From: Bacillota bacterium
Lineage (GTDB): Bacteria > Bacillota > Sulfobacillia > Sulfobacillales > JAIMBI01
Direction of reading: 5' to 3'
DNA length: 64,000 nucleotides
Assembly: GCA_021846505.1 (NCBI GenBank)
Contig: JAJZWV010000012.1
Span: 1 to 64,000, forward strand
Within the stretch, counting starts at the first letter, position 1. The number at the start of each line of letters is the position of its first letter. This document shows, piece after piece, positions 48,486 through 56,840 of the stretch. Below the pieces are notes generated by a model. That model had not been told where the DNA came from. It was given only the letters and a program-made list of their open reading frames with translations, and made no database searches. Both the position numbers and the translations under genes were made by a program.

Positions 48486-49979
48486 TCAGACGCCGGCCTC
48501 AGCTGGCGGAGCCAGCTCCGCCCGGTGGGGCAGAGGGAAAAACAGCGCGCGGGCATTGTCGGCTGCGATGGCGTGCACCTCCTCGGCCGTGAGGCCTCGG
48601 GCGGCGCCCCAAGCTTGGAAGCGCGCCCACTCCGGCGCGAAGGCGCCAGGCACCCCTCCGGAGCCAAACAGCAGGCGGTGGCTGCCCACGGTGCGCCGCG
48701 CCTCCTCCCAAAATGACTCCGGGGCCTGGGACAGCTCCAGCCACACATTGGCGCGACAGGTCGCCAACGTCAGCGCTTCGGCCAAAAACGGCTCGCGGAC
48801 ACCGGATGACACCAGCACCACGGGCACGTCCGGGTGAAGGATCAAGCTGGCGTCCCAATCCTCTGGGTGTGAAAGATACAGCGGGGCGGGCCCCGGCCCG
48901 ATCCGAACCGCGAGGGGGCGGCGATACCGCGCGAGGAGGCCGACGACGGCGCGGAAGGTGGGGTCATCGGCACGCCGGCCGGCCACCGCGGGCCATGCGA
49001 AGGCGCCGGCAGCCCCTTCTGCCAAGAGCGCCTCCAGCGCCCGCGGATGGTCCGGGTGCGCGGGCGCCAGGGCGGCCAGGCGCGGGCTGTCCTCCGCCAG
49101 GCTCAGTAGGGTGCGGCCCGCGGCTAGCGGATCTGGGGCGGCGAGCGCCGCCCAATCCAGCAGCACCCGGCGCTCGGCCAGCGGCCGCCGCAGATCGTCG
49201 GACCCGAGCGCGACGTCTCCCAGGGCGGTGGCGTGCGCAGGCGCCCACGAGCAGACGTCCAGCACCCCAAGCTCTACGGGCGCGGAGTCGGCGCCGCTGG
49301 CCAGCACCACCGGCTCCCCCGATCCGGAGGCGGAAAGCGGCCGCCCGCGGTGAAATCCCTGTGCAGCGCCCACGTGGAAGGCGCCGCCGAATCGGCCCAG
49401 CAGCGGGACCACCACCACGACCGCGCTGCTGTCGAGGCTCCGCGCGAGGGCCAAGTCCTCCACGGCTCGATGCTCGGCCGCCGTTTTGGAGGCGGTGGCC
49501 ATCACCACTAGCGCGGGCCCGGTTCGCCGGCACTCTGCCCAACGGGCCGGCGCGAGCGCATCGGGCCCCAGGAGCAGCACGACTCGGCCCCAGCGGGTGG
49601 GGATGGCTTCAATGCCCTCGCCAGCCTCAAACCACGGCCGCTCGGGCGGGTCCAGGTCGCACTTGGCCTGGCTCCCCAGCACCGCCCCGTCTTGGTCCAG
49701 CACCAGCGCCCGCTGCTGCTTGGCGCTCGTGGCCGGGTCCAGCACGCGCAGCGTGCCGGTGACCACTCCCACGCCGTGGCGCCGCGCCGCGTCGGCCAGC
49801 ATCCGGAGCGCGCGGCTGGGCATGGGCTCGGGGGGGTTCAATCCCAAAAACCACTCGGGAAACACGATGAGGTCCGCGCCCAGCTCGCGCGCCCGCTGCA
49901 TGTGGCTGGCGGCGCGCTGAAGCGCCGCCGTGGCATCGCGGTCGTACGGGGATTGGCTGATGGCGACGCGGGGGGTCAA
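48486..49979 (-). CDS. Nitrilase-like domain fused to amidohydrolase-like domain, catalytic Cys lost
   Basis: This 497-residue two-domain protein begins with a carbon-nitrogen hydrolase fold at residues 1 to about 255: ELGADLIVFPEWFLGLNPPE (Glu kept) and LGSQAKCDLDPPERPWFEAG (Lys kept). The strand that should hold the nucleophile reads VVLLLGPDALAPARWAE, where ICYD is expected, so the catalytic Cys is missing. From about residue 265 a second domain resembles the metal-dependent amidohydrolase (TIM-barrel) family: VLLDWAALAAPDPLAAGRTL, VPVVLVSSGVREPFLAEALT, LLFGSGGVPGAFAPEW and VHAIAADNARALF, though metal ligands are poorly conserved. The start is taken as TTG at 49979 behind GGAGGTGA. The function is unknown. 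Confidence 0.6.
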   Translation of the reverse strand: MTPRVAISQSPYDRDATAALQRAASHMQRARELGADLIVFPEWFLGLNPPEPMPSRALRMLADAARRHGVGVVTGTLRVLDPATSAKQQRALVLDQDGAVLGSQAKCDLDPPERPWFEAGEGIEAIPTRWGRVVLLLGPDALAPARWAECRRTGPALVVMATASKTAAEHRAVEDLALARSLDSSAVVVVVPLLGRFGGAFHVGAAQGFHRGRPLSASGSGEPVVLASGADSAPVELGVLDVCSWAPAHATALGDVALGSDDLRRPLAERRVLLDWAALAAPDPLAAGRTLLSLAEDSPRLAALAPAHPDHPRALEALLAEGAAGAFAWPAVAGRRADDPTFRAVVGLLARYRRPLAVRIGPGPAPLYLSHPEDWDASLILHPDVPVVLVSSGVREPFLAEALTLATCRANVWLELSQAPESFWEEARRTVGSHRLLFGSGGVPGAFAPEWARFQAWGAARGLTAEEVHAIAADNARALFFPLPHRAELAPPAEAGV

Positions 49980-50020
49980 TCCGCTCACCTCCCACTTTGC
50001 CACATATTGCATCTAATGAG

Positions 50021-51049
50021 CTATACTGTCAACGACCAGTGGATCAAAGCTTCGGAGTCCGGATGGGCCTCCGACCGGGGAGCGTGGGCCATGACCTGGA
50101 TCGCATCGGACTGCCGCGCCAGAATCATGCTGCGGCCGTCAAAGTGGACGTCCCACAGGCGCGCCAGCAGCTGCGCGCTCACCCCTGCTCGCACGGAAGG
50201 TGCCGCCTGCATTGCGGCCATGAGTCCCTCCTCCATCCACTGGTCGCGCCGGAGCCGCCGCTCCCCGGGCTGCGCCGAGAGCGTCCAGGCCTCGTCCCAC
50301 CACCAGGGATTGGCCGCGGGCTGGGCGATGACCGTGGCACCGAGGGCCGCCAGCGCCGGCAGTTGGCCTCGAAAGTCCGGCTCATGGGAGGTGTGGGCCA
50401 CGTGAAAGGCGTCGTAGCAAATCGCCGTGCCGGCGGCCACCGGCCCGACCGGATAAACGCTGGGCGCGCTGCGGCTGGGTGCCAGGTGCAGCCGGTCCTC
50501 CTGCGTGGGCACCAAGTTGACTTTCGCGGTGTGGTGGATGACGCGCCCATCAGGCCCAAAGGTGAGGGACAGGTTGTACACCTGCCCATCTTGGGGGCGG
50601 TATTGATCGGATGCGTACCCCAGGGCGTTTTCGGGCAGAAGCGCCGAGCCCGCCACCACGGTGGCGCCCCACTGCCGTGCCAGCCGCGCAAACGTGCGGT
50701 GCCAGGCGCCATAGACAGCCGGGGCCGCGGCCGTAAAGAACGCCGCCTCCAGCGAGTGGGCGCGATAGCGGGCGCGCGTCCACAAGAGGCGTGGCAGCGC
50801 CCGGCGGCCCAGCAGGCCAAACGCCTCGTCCAGGGTTTCCACCTGGGAGAGGCCGCGCGGCGCCGCCGCCAGCGCCAGGAAGGTTGCCACGTCTTCGGGA
50901 AACACCACCAGCGCCGCCTCATGGGCGCGGTGGGCGACTGGCGCGCCCAGCCGGCCCAGGTGGCCGGCGAACGCATCCGCATCCTGGTAGTCTGTGAGCG
51001 TCATGTAGGGTTGCACGGCAAACAGGTCAATGGCGGGCGACGGCTGCAT
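50021..51049 (-). CDS. Carbon-nitrogen hydrolase (nitrilase superfamily)
   Basis: This 342-residue protein has the full Glu-Lys-Cys triad: ALVVFPEDVATFLALA (Glu near residue 49), HHTAKVNLVPTQEDRLHLAP (Lys near residue 180) and GTAICYDAFHVAHTSHEPDF (Cys near residue 213). A long insertion between the Glu and Lys strands (about residues 60-120) is larger than in typical amidases. The substrate, an amide or nitrile, is unknown. The ATG at 51049 has GGAGG upstream. The nitrilase-like fusion gene lies 41 bp downstream on the same strand, so they may share a transcript. Confidence 0.8.
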   Translation of the reverse strand: MQPSPAIDLFAVQPYMTLTDYQDADAFAGHLGRLGAPVAHRAHEAALVVFPEDVATFLALAAAPRGLSQVETLDEAFGLLGRRALPRLLWTRARYRAHSLEAAFFTAAAPAVYGAWHRTFARLARQWGATVVAGSALLPENALGYASDQYRPQDGQVYNLSLTFGPDGRVIHHTAKVNLVPTQEDRLHLAPSRSAPSVYPVGPVAAGTAICYDAFHVAHTSHEPDFRGQLPALAALGATVIAQPAANPWWWDEAWTLSAQPGERRLRRDQWMEEGLMAAMQAAPSVRAGVSAQLLARLWDVHFDGRSMILARQSDAIQVMAHAPRSEAHPDSEALIHWSLTV

Positions 51050-51291
51050 GTGAGCGCCTCCTTGCCAGGACATTCGCGGGCCGTGTCGCCGGATCCTGCC
51101 ATCTGGAAAAAGGAGTGGGCTCAGCGGGGTCGAACCAACCACATGCGGGGTGACATGTTTGCTGGGAATACCGAGGGCGGCAGCGGCCGCTCGCCAAGGA
51201 GCCAATGGGCGGCTGGCCGCCCTGCCGTGTGCCCGCCTGCGTATCCCCCTCAGTCCTCCACGCATTGAACTGGCCAAAGGAGTGAGCCGTC
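51050..51291. other. Divergent intergenic region between nitrilase and urocanase genes
   Basis: No gene is seen in these 242 bases. It must carry promoters for the two divergent genes; no strong consensus pair was identified by eye. Confidence 0.4.
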
Positions 51292-52998
51292 ATGCCGTCA
51301 TGGTCATCTGAGCGCCCCGCGTGGGCGAGCCACTTGCCCGATATGGATCCGGGAAAGCGAGGGGCATTTCATGGACCAGAGCTGCACTGCCAGGGATGGC
51401 CTCAGGAAGCGGCGCTGCGCATGCTGCTGAATAACTTGGACCCGGCGGTGGCGGAGCGGCCCAAAGATTTGGTGGTGTATGGCGGGCGCGGCAAGGCGGC
51501 GCGCAGCTGGCCGGACTTTTGGAACATCGTCGCGGCGCTGACCGAGCTAGGCTCCGAAGAAACGCTGATGGTGCAGAGCGGCAAGCCGGTGGCCGTGTTT
51601 CGCACCCATCGCCACGCGCCGCGGGTGCTGCTGGCCAACTCGCTGCTGGTGCCGGCTTGGGCCACCTGGGAGCATTTTTGGGACTTGGAGCACAAGGGCC
51701 TTACCATGTTTGGCCAAATGACCGCGGGCTCCTGGATATATATCGGCACGCAGGGGATTGTGCAAGGGACTTATGAAACGCTGGCCGCACTGGCCGAGCA
51801 GCACTTCGGTGGGTCGCTGGTGGGGCGCGTCGTCCTGACCGCCGGCCTGGGCGGCATGGGGGGGGCTCAGCCGCTGGCCGTGACCATGAACGGCGGCGTC
51901 GCGCTGGTAGTGGAGGTGGACCCCGCACGCATCCAGCGCCGCCTGGAGACGGGCTACCTGGACGAGGCCGCTGACCGCCTGCCTGACGCGCTGGCTCGCG
52001 TGCAGGCGGCGCGAGCGGCGGGACGCGCGCTGTCGGTGGGGGTGTCGGGCAATGCGGCGGACGTGCTGCCTGCCCTTTATGCCCAAGGATTTCGCCCCGA
52101 CGTCGTGACCGACCAAACGTCCGCGCACGACCCGCTCAACGGCTACGTGCCGCCGGGCATGTCGCTGGAGGACGCCGCTCGCCAGCGCCGGACCGATCCC
52201 GCTCGGTACGTGGCGGCGGCCAAGGCCGGCATGGCCCAGCATGTGCATGCCATGCTGGCATTTCAGGATGCCGGCGCCGTCGTCTTTGACTACGGCAACA
52301 ATCTGCGCCAATTCGCCTTCGAGGCCGGCGAAGCCCATGCCTTTGACTACCCGGGCTTTGTGCCCGCCTTCATTCGCCCGCAGTTTGAGGAGGGGCGCGG
52401 CCCATTCCGCTGGGTGGCGCTGTCGGGCGATCCGGCCGACATTTACCGAACCGACCAGCTGGCGCTGGAGCTGTTTGCCGGGGACGCGCGGCTCACGCGC
52501 TGGATTCGCATGGCGCAGGAGCGGATTCAGTTTCAAGGCTTGCCGGCCCGCATCTGCTGGCTGGGGTATGGCGAGCGCGCCCGCTTCGGGCTGGCGATGA
52601 ACGAGCTGGTGCGGCGCGGGGAGCTGAAAGCCCCCATCGTGATTGGCCGCGACCACTTGGACGCCGGCTCGGTCGCTTCGCCGTACCGGGAGACCGAGGC
52701 GATGAAAGATGGGAGCGACGCCATCGCCGACTGGCCCATCTTGAACGCGCTGATTAATACGGCTGCCGGCGCCACCTGGGTGTCGGTGCACCATGGAGGC
52801 GGCGTGGGCATGGGGTACGCGCTGCATGCGGGCATGGTGGTGGTGGCCGACGGCACTGACGAAGCCGACTGGCGCCTGCAGCACGTGCTCACCACCGACC
52901 CCGGCATGGGAGTGGCCCGGCACGTTGATGCTGGCTATGAGAAAGCCCTGCGCATTGCCGAGGAGCGCGGCGTGAAAATACCCGGGCGCACCCGGTGA
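51292..52998 (+). CDS. hutU: Urocanate hydratase
   Basis: This 568-residue NAD-dependent enzyme converts urocanate to imidazolonepropionate in histidine degradation. The family blocks are [20 protein letters not shown] near residue 142, the NAD-binding [20 protein letters not shown] near residue 183, the active-site cysteine region [20 protein letters not shown] near residue 420, and [20 protein letters not shown] near residue 500. AAAGGAG precedes the ATG. No hutH, hutI or hutG is nearby, so the rest of the pathway is elsewhere or missing. Its stop overlaps the start of a histidine kinase gene. Confidence 0.95.
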   Translation: MPSWSSERPAWASHLPDMDPGKRGAFHGPELHCQGWPQEAALRMLLNNLDPAVAERPKDLVVYGGRGKAARSWPDFWNIVAALTELGSEETLMVQSGKPVAVFRTHRHAPRVLLANSLLVPAWATWEHFWDLEHKGLTMFGQMTAGSWIYIGTQGIVQGTYETLAALAEQHFGGSLVGRVVLTAGLGGMGGAQPLAVTMNGGVALVVEVDPARIQRRLETGYLDEAADRLPDALARVQAARAAGRALSVGVSGNAADVLPALYAQGFRPDVVTDQTSAHDPLNGYVPPGMSLEDAARQRRTDPARYVAAAKAGMAQHVHAMLAFQDAGAVVFDYGNNLRQFAFEAGEAHAFDYPGFVPAFIRPQFEEGRGPFRWVALSGDPADIYRTDQLALELFAGDARLTRWIRMAQERIQFQGLPARICWLGYGERARFGLAMNELVRRGELKAPIVIGRDHLDAGSVASPYRETEAMKDGSDAIADWPILNALINTAAGATWVSVHHGGGVGMGYALHAGMVVVADGTDEADWRLQHVLTTDPGMGVARHVDAGYEKALRIAEERGVKIPGRTR

Positions 52999-53969
52999 GC
53001 CCTCATCGAGGAACTGAGGAGGCCGCCCGCCGGTGGGTGGAAGCGGTGCACGGGCATTTGGGCCGGACGATGCATCGGGTGACCGCTGCCCGGGGCAGTC
53101 CACCAATGGTGGTGGCGTCCGCCGGTCCGCTGGACCATCCGGTGCCGATGGAGGGCCCGCTTCCGCGAGGCCGGGTGGAACGCCGCCGCACCCCGCACGC
53201 GGTCCACTTCCTGCTGAGCGCGCCGGACGGTATGGTGCTGGGCGTTTCGGTGCCGCCGGACAAGGTGCACCCGCTGCTGGAGTCCCTGCTGGTGCTGTCT
53301 GCCGAGGTGTACGCGATGCTGATAGACCAGCAGCGGCAGCGGGAGGAGTTTTTAAGCCTCGCCCACGAGGTGCGCAACCCCCTGATGCTGATTGCGGGCT
53401 ACACGGAGCTGCTGGTGCACCGGGGGGAATCCGAAGTATCTGGCTTAGTGCTCGAGGAAGTGCGGCGCGTCGAAGAGCGGCTGGAGGAATTCCTGACGGC
53501 GGGCCGGCCCATGAGCCGAGCCCTGCTCGACATCGCGGACGTGTTGGCGCGCGTCATGCGGCGATACCAGGCGATGCTGGCGGCCGCCGGCGTTCGGGCC
53601 GCGGTGGAGATACAGCCGGCGTACGTGTACGGCGATGCTCCACAACTGGAAATCGCCGTGGCGAACCTGGTGAAAAACGCCGTGGAGGCAATGCCCAGCG
53701 GCGGGCGCATCACGCTGCGGTGCGAGCGGGTGGACCAGTGGGCTTCCGTGTGCGTGGAGGACACCGGGCCGGGGATAGCACGGGAGGTGAAGGGCCAGCT
53801 GTTTCAGCCCTACGTGTCCACCAAGCCCGATGGCCACGGCCTAGGACTGTCCCTGGTGGCCGATGTGGCCGAGCGCCACGGCGGCCGCGTAGAATTGCTG
53901 CCCAGCGAATCCGGTGCAGCGTTTTGCATCTGGCTGCCGTCGGCCGATCCGCCCGCGGCCTCGACCTGA
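52995..53969 (+). CDS. Soluble sensor histidine kinase
   Basis: This 324-residue protein has no membrane segments. Residues 1-115 are an unrecognised N-terminal input region. The dimerisation and phospho-acceptor motif is [20 protein letters not shown] near residue 120, and the ATPase has [20 protein letters not shown] (N box), [13 protein letters not shown] (G1), [20 protein letters not shown] (F and G2 boxes). It looks catalytically complete. No response regulator is in the window. The GTG start overlaps the hutU stop (GTGA), so its synthesis is tied to urocanase. This pairing is unusual. Confidence 0.85.
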   Translation: MSPHRGTEEAARRWVEAVHGHLGRTMHRVTAARGSPPMVVASAGPLDHPVPMEGPLPRGRVERRRTPHAVHFLLSAPDGMVLGVSVPPDKVHPLLESLLVLSAEVYAMLIDQQRQREEFLSLAHEVRNPLMLIAGYTELLVHRGESEVSGLVLEEVRRVEERLEEFLTAGRPMSRALLDIADVLARVMRRYQAMLAAAGVRAAVEIQPAYVYGDAPQLEIAVANLVKNAVEAMPSGGRITLRCERVDQWASVCVEDTGPGIAREVKGQLFQPYVSTKPDGHGLGLSLVADVAERHGGRVELLPSESGAAFCIWLPSADPPAAST

Positions 53970-54038
53970 ACCTGCTACAATAGCAACCAGCAGTGGGTAA
54001 GGGGGATCACGCGCACGTTTGTTGTCGCGGCTATCCGA

Positions 54039-54821
54039 GTGGCCTGGCGCCGCCTGTGGCGCACGCCGTCCGTGTTTAACTTAGTGTTTTGGGATTTGAT
54101 GATTTCCCTGGCGGTGCTGTCGGTGTACAGTGCCCGCCTGTCGCGCGAGCTGCCCAAAAGCCTGACCAGCCCTTCCGGCCTGCTGGCTGGCCACGCCGCC
54201 GCCGCGACCCTGGCGCCGGCGGTGATGTGGCGCCTGGGCTTGTTTTTGGCCACAGTGCTCCTGATTGTGACGCCGTTCCGGGTGGCGGGACTTTATGGCG
54301 GCGCGGCGGAAATGGTGGTGGCGGGCGAGGGCCGCCGCCGATTTTTTTACTTCTTCAACGTGGCCCGCCGACTTTTTTGGCGGGGCCTGGCCATCACGGC
54401 CGCCGGGGGCCTGCTTTTGGCGGCGGTGGTGCTGGTGGGTATGGGAGCAAGCCTCCTCGGCGGCGTGCCGATTTTGGGGCCGCTCGCCTTGGCCGCATGG
54501 CTCCTGGCTATCTTGGCGGCCGTCACGGTGGCGTTTCGGGGCCTGGGCGGTCTGGCCGCCGCCAACGCCGGGGCGTGGGCGGCGATTGTGGAAGCGCTCA
54601 CGTGGTGCTGGAAGCACCTGGGCATCACCTTGGGATTCGGCTTCGCCGTCGGGCTGGCCACGCTGGCCGCCTTTTGGATTGTGGTGGTGGCGGCGTCTGT
54701 CCCGGTGCTGGGGCCGGTGCTGGCATTTGTTGGCCTCTGGATTATCACCGGCATGATGGCGGTCATTCCAACGGTGCTGTACCGGGCCACCACGGACGAA
54801 GACTCCGAAGCGGCGGCGTAG
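54039..54821 (+). CDS. Polytopic membrane protein, unknown function
   Basis: This 260-residue hydrophobic protein has about six membrane segments. The N-terminus (VAWRRLWRTPSVFNLVFWDL) and the Gly/Ala-rich helices resemble uncharacterised integral membrane proteins of Bacillota; I do not recognise a defined family. The given start is a GTG at 54039 without a clear ribosome binding site. AAGGGGG at about 53999-54005 suggests translation may begin slightly upstream, where only ACG or ATC codons exist in frame. A TACAAT sequence at 53976-53981 may be a -10 element. Confidence 0.6.
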   Translation: MAWRRLWRTPSVFNLVFWDLMISLAVLSVYSARLSRELPKSLTSPSGLLAGHAAAATLAPAVMWRLGLFLATVLLIVTPFRVAGLYGGAAEMVVAGEGRRRFFYFFNVARRLFWRGLAITAAGGLLLAAVVLVGMGASLLGGVPILGPLALAAWLLAILAAVTVAFRGLGGLAAANAGAWAAIVEALTWCWKHLGITLGFGFAVGLATLAAFWIVVVAASVPVLGPVLAFVGLWIITGMMAVIPTVLYRATTDEDSEAAA

Positions 54822-54918
54822 CCCCTCGGCGCCACGCTAGAGAAATGTCATGAGCGCGAGGAATAGCCTGGCCCACCCAGGGCATCTTACCGCCTGAATC
54901 TCGGAGGGGGCGGGGCGA

Positions 54919-55128
54919 GTGAGGCGGTGGCGGGCCCCCGTCGTGCTGGCGCTGTCAGCCGGACTGCTGGTGCTGAGCCTCGTGCACTCGACCGGCGCCC
55001 CGGCGCGGCCGTCGCCCGCTCCGCTCCTCCATCGGGTTGCCCTGCGCCTGCGGCCCAGGCCGCATCAAACTTCAGCGGATCCGGGCGGCACCGCCGCATC
55101 TTTCCACCTGCGGCCGCTTTCACGCTGA
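54919..55128 (+). CDS. Possible small exported protein
   Basis: This 69-codon frame starts at a GTG with GGAGGGGG upstream. Residues 8-24 (VVLALSAGLLVLSLVHS) form a hydrophobic segment after a basic N-terminus, as in a signal or anchor; the rest is Pro/Arg-rich without a recognisable domain. It is weakly supported and could be non-coding. Confidence 0.3.
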   Translation: MRRWRAPVVLALSAGLLVLSLVHSTGAPARPSPAPLLHRVALRLRPRPHQTSADPGGTAASFHLRPLSR

Positions 55129-55216
55129 GGTGCAGGTGCTCGGCACAAGCCGGTCGGCTCCTCCGCGCTGGCGCAAAGCGCGGCCTCGGCCCGCATAGGC
55201 TTCAGGGGGGAACGCT

Positions 55217-55546
55217 GTGGGCAGTCGGGCGCGGGGCAATCCGGTGGCCTTAGGCTTGTGGCTGGTGGGCCTCTTGGTCCTGGCCAGCATCAGCGGGGGC
55301 CTCGGCGCGTTTCTGTTTGGCGCGTGGGCCACCGCCGGGGTGGCTGCGGCGTGGGAGGGCGGCAGGGTGGCCGACCTGCAGCAGCGGCTCGGCGCCATTG
55401 CGCTGGCCCTGTTTCTGCTGGGGCTGTTGTGGTGGTGGGCCAGTGCACCCGGAAGCGTGCTGGCTAGTGCGGCCGGTTACTTGGGGCCCGCGTTTTTGGG
55501 TGCGCTGGCGGGTGGTGCTGGCGGCTGGCTCTGGCAAGGGCGCTAG
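55217..55546 (+). CDS. Small membrane protein
   Basis: This 109-residue protein has three to four hydrophobic segments (ALGLWLVGLLVLASISGGLG, then IALALFLLGLLWWWAS and LGPAFLGALAGGAGGWLW). No family is recognised. The GTG start has GGGGGG upstream. Its 3' end overlaps the convergent J-domain gene by four bases. Confidence 0.5.
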   Translation: MGSRARGNPVALGLWLVGLLVLASISGGLGAFLFGAWATAGVAAAWEGGRVADLQQRLGAIALALFLLGLLWWWASAPGSVLASAAGYLGPAFLGALAGGAGGWLWQGR

Positions 55547-56142
55547 CGCCGGCCGCTGCCCGTGAGCGGGCGCGCCAGCCGCACCAGTCCCAGTATCAGC
55601 AAGCTGTAGGGGGTGAGGAGCCACAGCAGCCGGGCCCACCCAGACGCGCGCCGTAGCATCCCGGCTCCCATCACGCTCAAATAGCCCGCCACCGCTCCCA
55701 GGGTGGCGGGCGGCGACCACCCCAGCTGGTGCATCGCCACCAGGCCACCGCCCAGTGCGAGGAGCCATCCCCACGCCCGCGGGTCCGGGCCATGCGCGGC
55801 GGCCGGGGAGCACCCGGGGCAGCGGCGGTCGGCGAGGCAGCCGGCGCAGGCCGGCGCCCCGCACTGGCGGCACCGATAAACCTGGTCCGCCGCATGGCGC
55901 GGACACACGGAAGGCCGCGGCGGCGATGGGGCGAGATCCACCTCCGGCGCCAAGGACTGCGCCAGCATCCGGTAGGCCGCGTTCAGGTTTTTCATCGCGA
56001 CTTCCGCTTCGGCCCGCGCGCGCTCTTGGCCTGGCGCGGCGTAGAAGTCGGGATGCCAGCGGCGCACCAGCCGGTGATAGGCCGCCCGGACTTCGGCGCG
56101 ACTGGCCGCTCGGCTGACGCCCAACACTTGATATGGGTCCAT
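55543..56142 (-). CDS. J-domain protein with zinc-ribbon-like centre and C-terminal membrane helices
   Basis: This 199-residue protein starts with a J domain at residues 1-62: DPYQVLGVSRAASRAEVRAA, then YHRLVRRWHPDFYAAPG with the HPD motif, and NLNAAYRMLAQ. Residues 78-112 contain paired cysteines (VCPRHAADQVYRCRQCGAPA, CAGCLADRRCPGC) that could bind zinc. Residues 125-190 hold two or three hydrophobic segments. The order J domain, Cys module, membrane segments suggests a membrane-tethered DnaK co-chaperone. No dnaK or grpE is adjacent. Confidence 0.75.
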   Translation of the reverse strand: MDPYQVLGVSRAASRAEVRAAYHRLVRRWHPDFYAAPGQERARAEAEVAMKNLNAAYRMLAQSLAPEVDLAPSPPRPSVCPRHAADQVYRCRQCGAPACAGCLADRRCPGCSPAAAHGPDPRAWGWLLALGGGLVAMHQLGWSPPATLGAVAGYLSVMGAGMLRRASGWARLLWLLTPYSLLILGLVRLARPLTGSGRR

Positions 56143-56284
56143 AGCCGCCTTTCCCAGGGGCGCCGGGCACGGATCGCCGCCTGCTGTCGCCGCCGGGTGC
56201 CGAAAATAATTTTATGAGGGCGCCCTCCGCAGAAGACCGGGGCTTGTCCGCGATAATGCAAACAGCACAGAGGGGGGGATTCGG

Positions 56285-56821
56285 ATGGGCGCACTGCCGG
56301 ACATCGTGGCGCCTGGGCTTTTGGTGCTGCTGGTGGGATACAACCCCGGACGGCACTCGTGGGAGCAGGGACACCACTTTGCAGGGCCGGGCAGCGACTT
56401 CTGGCCGCTCCTGTATGAGTCGGGGCTCACGGGGCGCCGGCTCACCTGGCGCGAGGATCACGAGCTTTTGTGGTGGCGCCTGGGCGTGGCCAACCTGGTG
56501 GACCGGATGACGCCGTCCAGCCAGGATCTGTCCTCGGAGGAGAAGCGAGAAGGCGGCTGGCGCCTCCGGCAGAAGGTTTGGCAGCTGCGGCCCCGGGTGG
56601 TGTGCTGCCTGGGCAAAGACGTCTACCGCGCGTACGCCATGCGGGGCGCGCGCGACCCGGTGGCGTGGGGCTTGCAGCCGCACTCGGTGGTGGAGGGGGT
56701 GTGGGATGTCGCGGCGCCCAACCCCAGCCGCCGGTCCACCGTGCCGTATGCAGCGCGGCTCGCGGCCATGCGCCGGGTGGCGGCGCTGGCAAGGGCGAAC
56801 CCGCCCGCCAACTCGCTATAA
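56285..56821 (+). CDS. Mug/TDG-like uracil (mismatch)-DNA glycosylase
   Basis: This 178-residue protein follows the Mug/TDG fold. The catalytic-region motif is VLLVGYNPGRHSWEQGHHFA near residue 16 (GxNP), then GPGSDFWPLLYESGLTGRRL, where family members usually have N-x-FW, and WWRLGVANLVDRMTPSSQDL. The C-terminal loop reads APNPSRRSTVP. The enzyme would remove uracil or thymine from mismatches with G. The Asn to Asp change in NxFW lies near, not in, the catalytic motif. The ATG has GAGGGGGG upstream. Confidence 0.75.
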   Translation: MGALPDIVAPGLLVLLVGYNPGRHSWEQGHHFAGPGSDFWPLLYESGLTGRRLTWREDHELLWWRLGVANLVDRMTPSSQDLSSEEKREGGWRLRQKVWQLRPRVVCCLGKDVYRAYAMRGARDPVAWGLQPHSVVEGVWDVAAPNPSRRSTVPYAARLAAMRRVAALARANPPANSL

Positions 56822-56840
56822 TGGCGCGGGAGGGATACTG

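Noticed and set aside
51120-51160. A GGGGTCGAACC sequence resembling a tRNA T-arm
   Set aside because: No matching acceptor, D-arm or anticodon arm could be folded around it; no tRNA gene was found in the window.
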